A stretch of 64,000 nt of DNA, from NCBI RefSeq assembly GCF_036370855.1, contig NC_088101.1, positions 65,843,559 through 65,907,558 of the forward strand, read 5' to 3'. Origin of the DNA: Dromaius novaehollandiae. Its lineage: Eukaryota > Chordata > Aves > Casuariiformes > Dromaiidae. Shown here piece after piece: positions 63,685 to 64,000 of the stretch. A program made the translations under genes and the position numbers. The notes beneath the pieces were generated by a model, which ran no database searches, was not told the DNA's origin, and saw nothing but the letters and a program-made list of their open reading frames with translations. Within the stretch, counting starts at the first letter, position 1. Every line of letters starts with the position of its first letter.

Positions 63685-64000
63685 TTAAATTCTGTTATAC
63701 AACAACATTTCAGTGAGTGTTCTCTGAGCTGAAGAATGAGAAAAGAATCTGGATGCCCCTACTAATATATTGATTAAGCAAGTTCAACTCTGATTGCTAA
63801 CAATGATGAACAAGCAGAATTTTTGCCTTTCTTCTGTTTCTGCCACTGTTAACTTGGCCTTCTTCATTACGTTTTCCAAAAATATTTTTAAAATGTCTAA
63901 GTGAGAAGTAATTTTTTTTAATTCCTGTAACATGGCTTTGTTGTATAAGAAAGCAGATTTGCTTCCCTGTGGCTTAGTAATATCTCTGAGCATTAAGAAC

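Larger units (their letters stand above)
36286..64000 (-). other. Large PCDH9 intron, 5' part outside window
   Basis: About 27.7 kb of AT-rich DNA upstream of the gene's last exons, transcribed from right to left. Besides the repeats listed separately I see only unique sequence and A/T homopolymers. Open frames here, such as 46370-46693 and 57684-58028, show no domain, no conserved motif and no convincing splice context. PCDH9 is known for very long introns in vertebrates, which agrees with no further exon being recognisable. Confidence 0.7.

Noticed and set aside
1..64000. Search for endogenous retrovirus or other viral remnants
   Set aside because: No LTR pair, primer-binding site or gag/pol/env motif was seen; the only reverse-transcriptase sequence belongs to the CR1 LINE.

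Overview
This is vertebrate, almost certainly avian, nuclear DNA. It is AT-rich and non-coding over nearly its whole length. The repeats are CR1 LINEs, one of them fairly young and still carrying recognisable ORF2 protein, as in bird genomes. They come with very old CR1 fragments, one ancient MIR-type SINE and short microsatellites. There are no bacterial operons, CRISPR arrays or phage genes, and nearly all open frames are chance frames in AT-rich DNA.

The one gene I can name lies on the minus strand. Positions 34515-34894 are the terminal coding exon of a delta-1 protocadherin, best matched to PCDH9. It encodes the conserved cytoplasmic CTRECDEYGHSDSCWMP motif and ends in TRREVYL. A clean splice acceptor precedes it. 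Its 3' UTR probably runs about 3.95 kb towards lower coordinates, to a polyadenylation signal at 30573-30578. Everything above 34894 is then PCDH9 intron. That intron is large (over 29 kb in view) and poor in mobile elements. It contains a candidate 62-nt exon (36224-36285) whose splice sites and phase fit the terminal exon.

Layout: 1-5100, unique AT-rich intergenic DNA. 5150-5480, a degenerate 30-bp minisatellite. 6793-8975, a 5'-truncated CR1 on the minus strand with a broken ORF2. 9-30 kb, intergenic DNA with older CR1 remnants (16.3-17.3, about 21.5, 25.6-26.1 kb), microsatellites, and three exon-like patterns on the plus strand (22519, 23331, 28704) that might belong to an unannotated non-coding transcript. 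30.55-34.9 kb, PCDH9 3' UTR and last exon. 34.9-64 kb, PCDH9 intron with CR1 remnants at 41.1 and 54.7 kb, a MIR copy at 45.8 kb and simple repeats.

I did not find a new multi-gene system. The observations most worth checking are the 62-nt candidate cassette exon, which could change the protocadherin C-terminus, the long 3' UTR whose polyadenylation signal overlaps a Pumilio site, and the exon-like plus-strand signals downstream of the gene.
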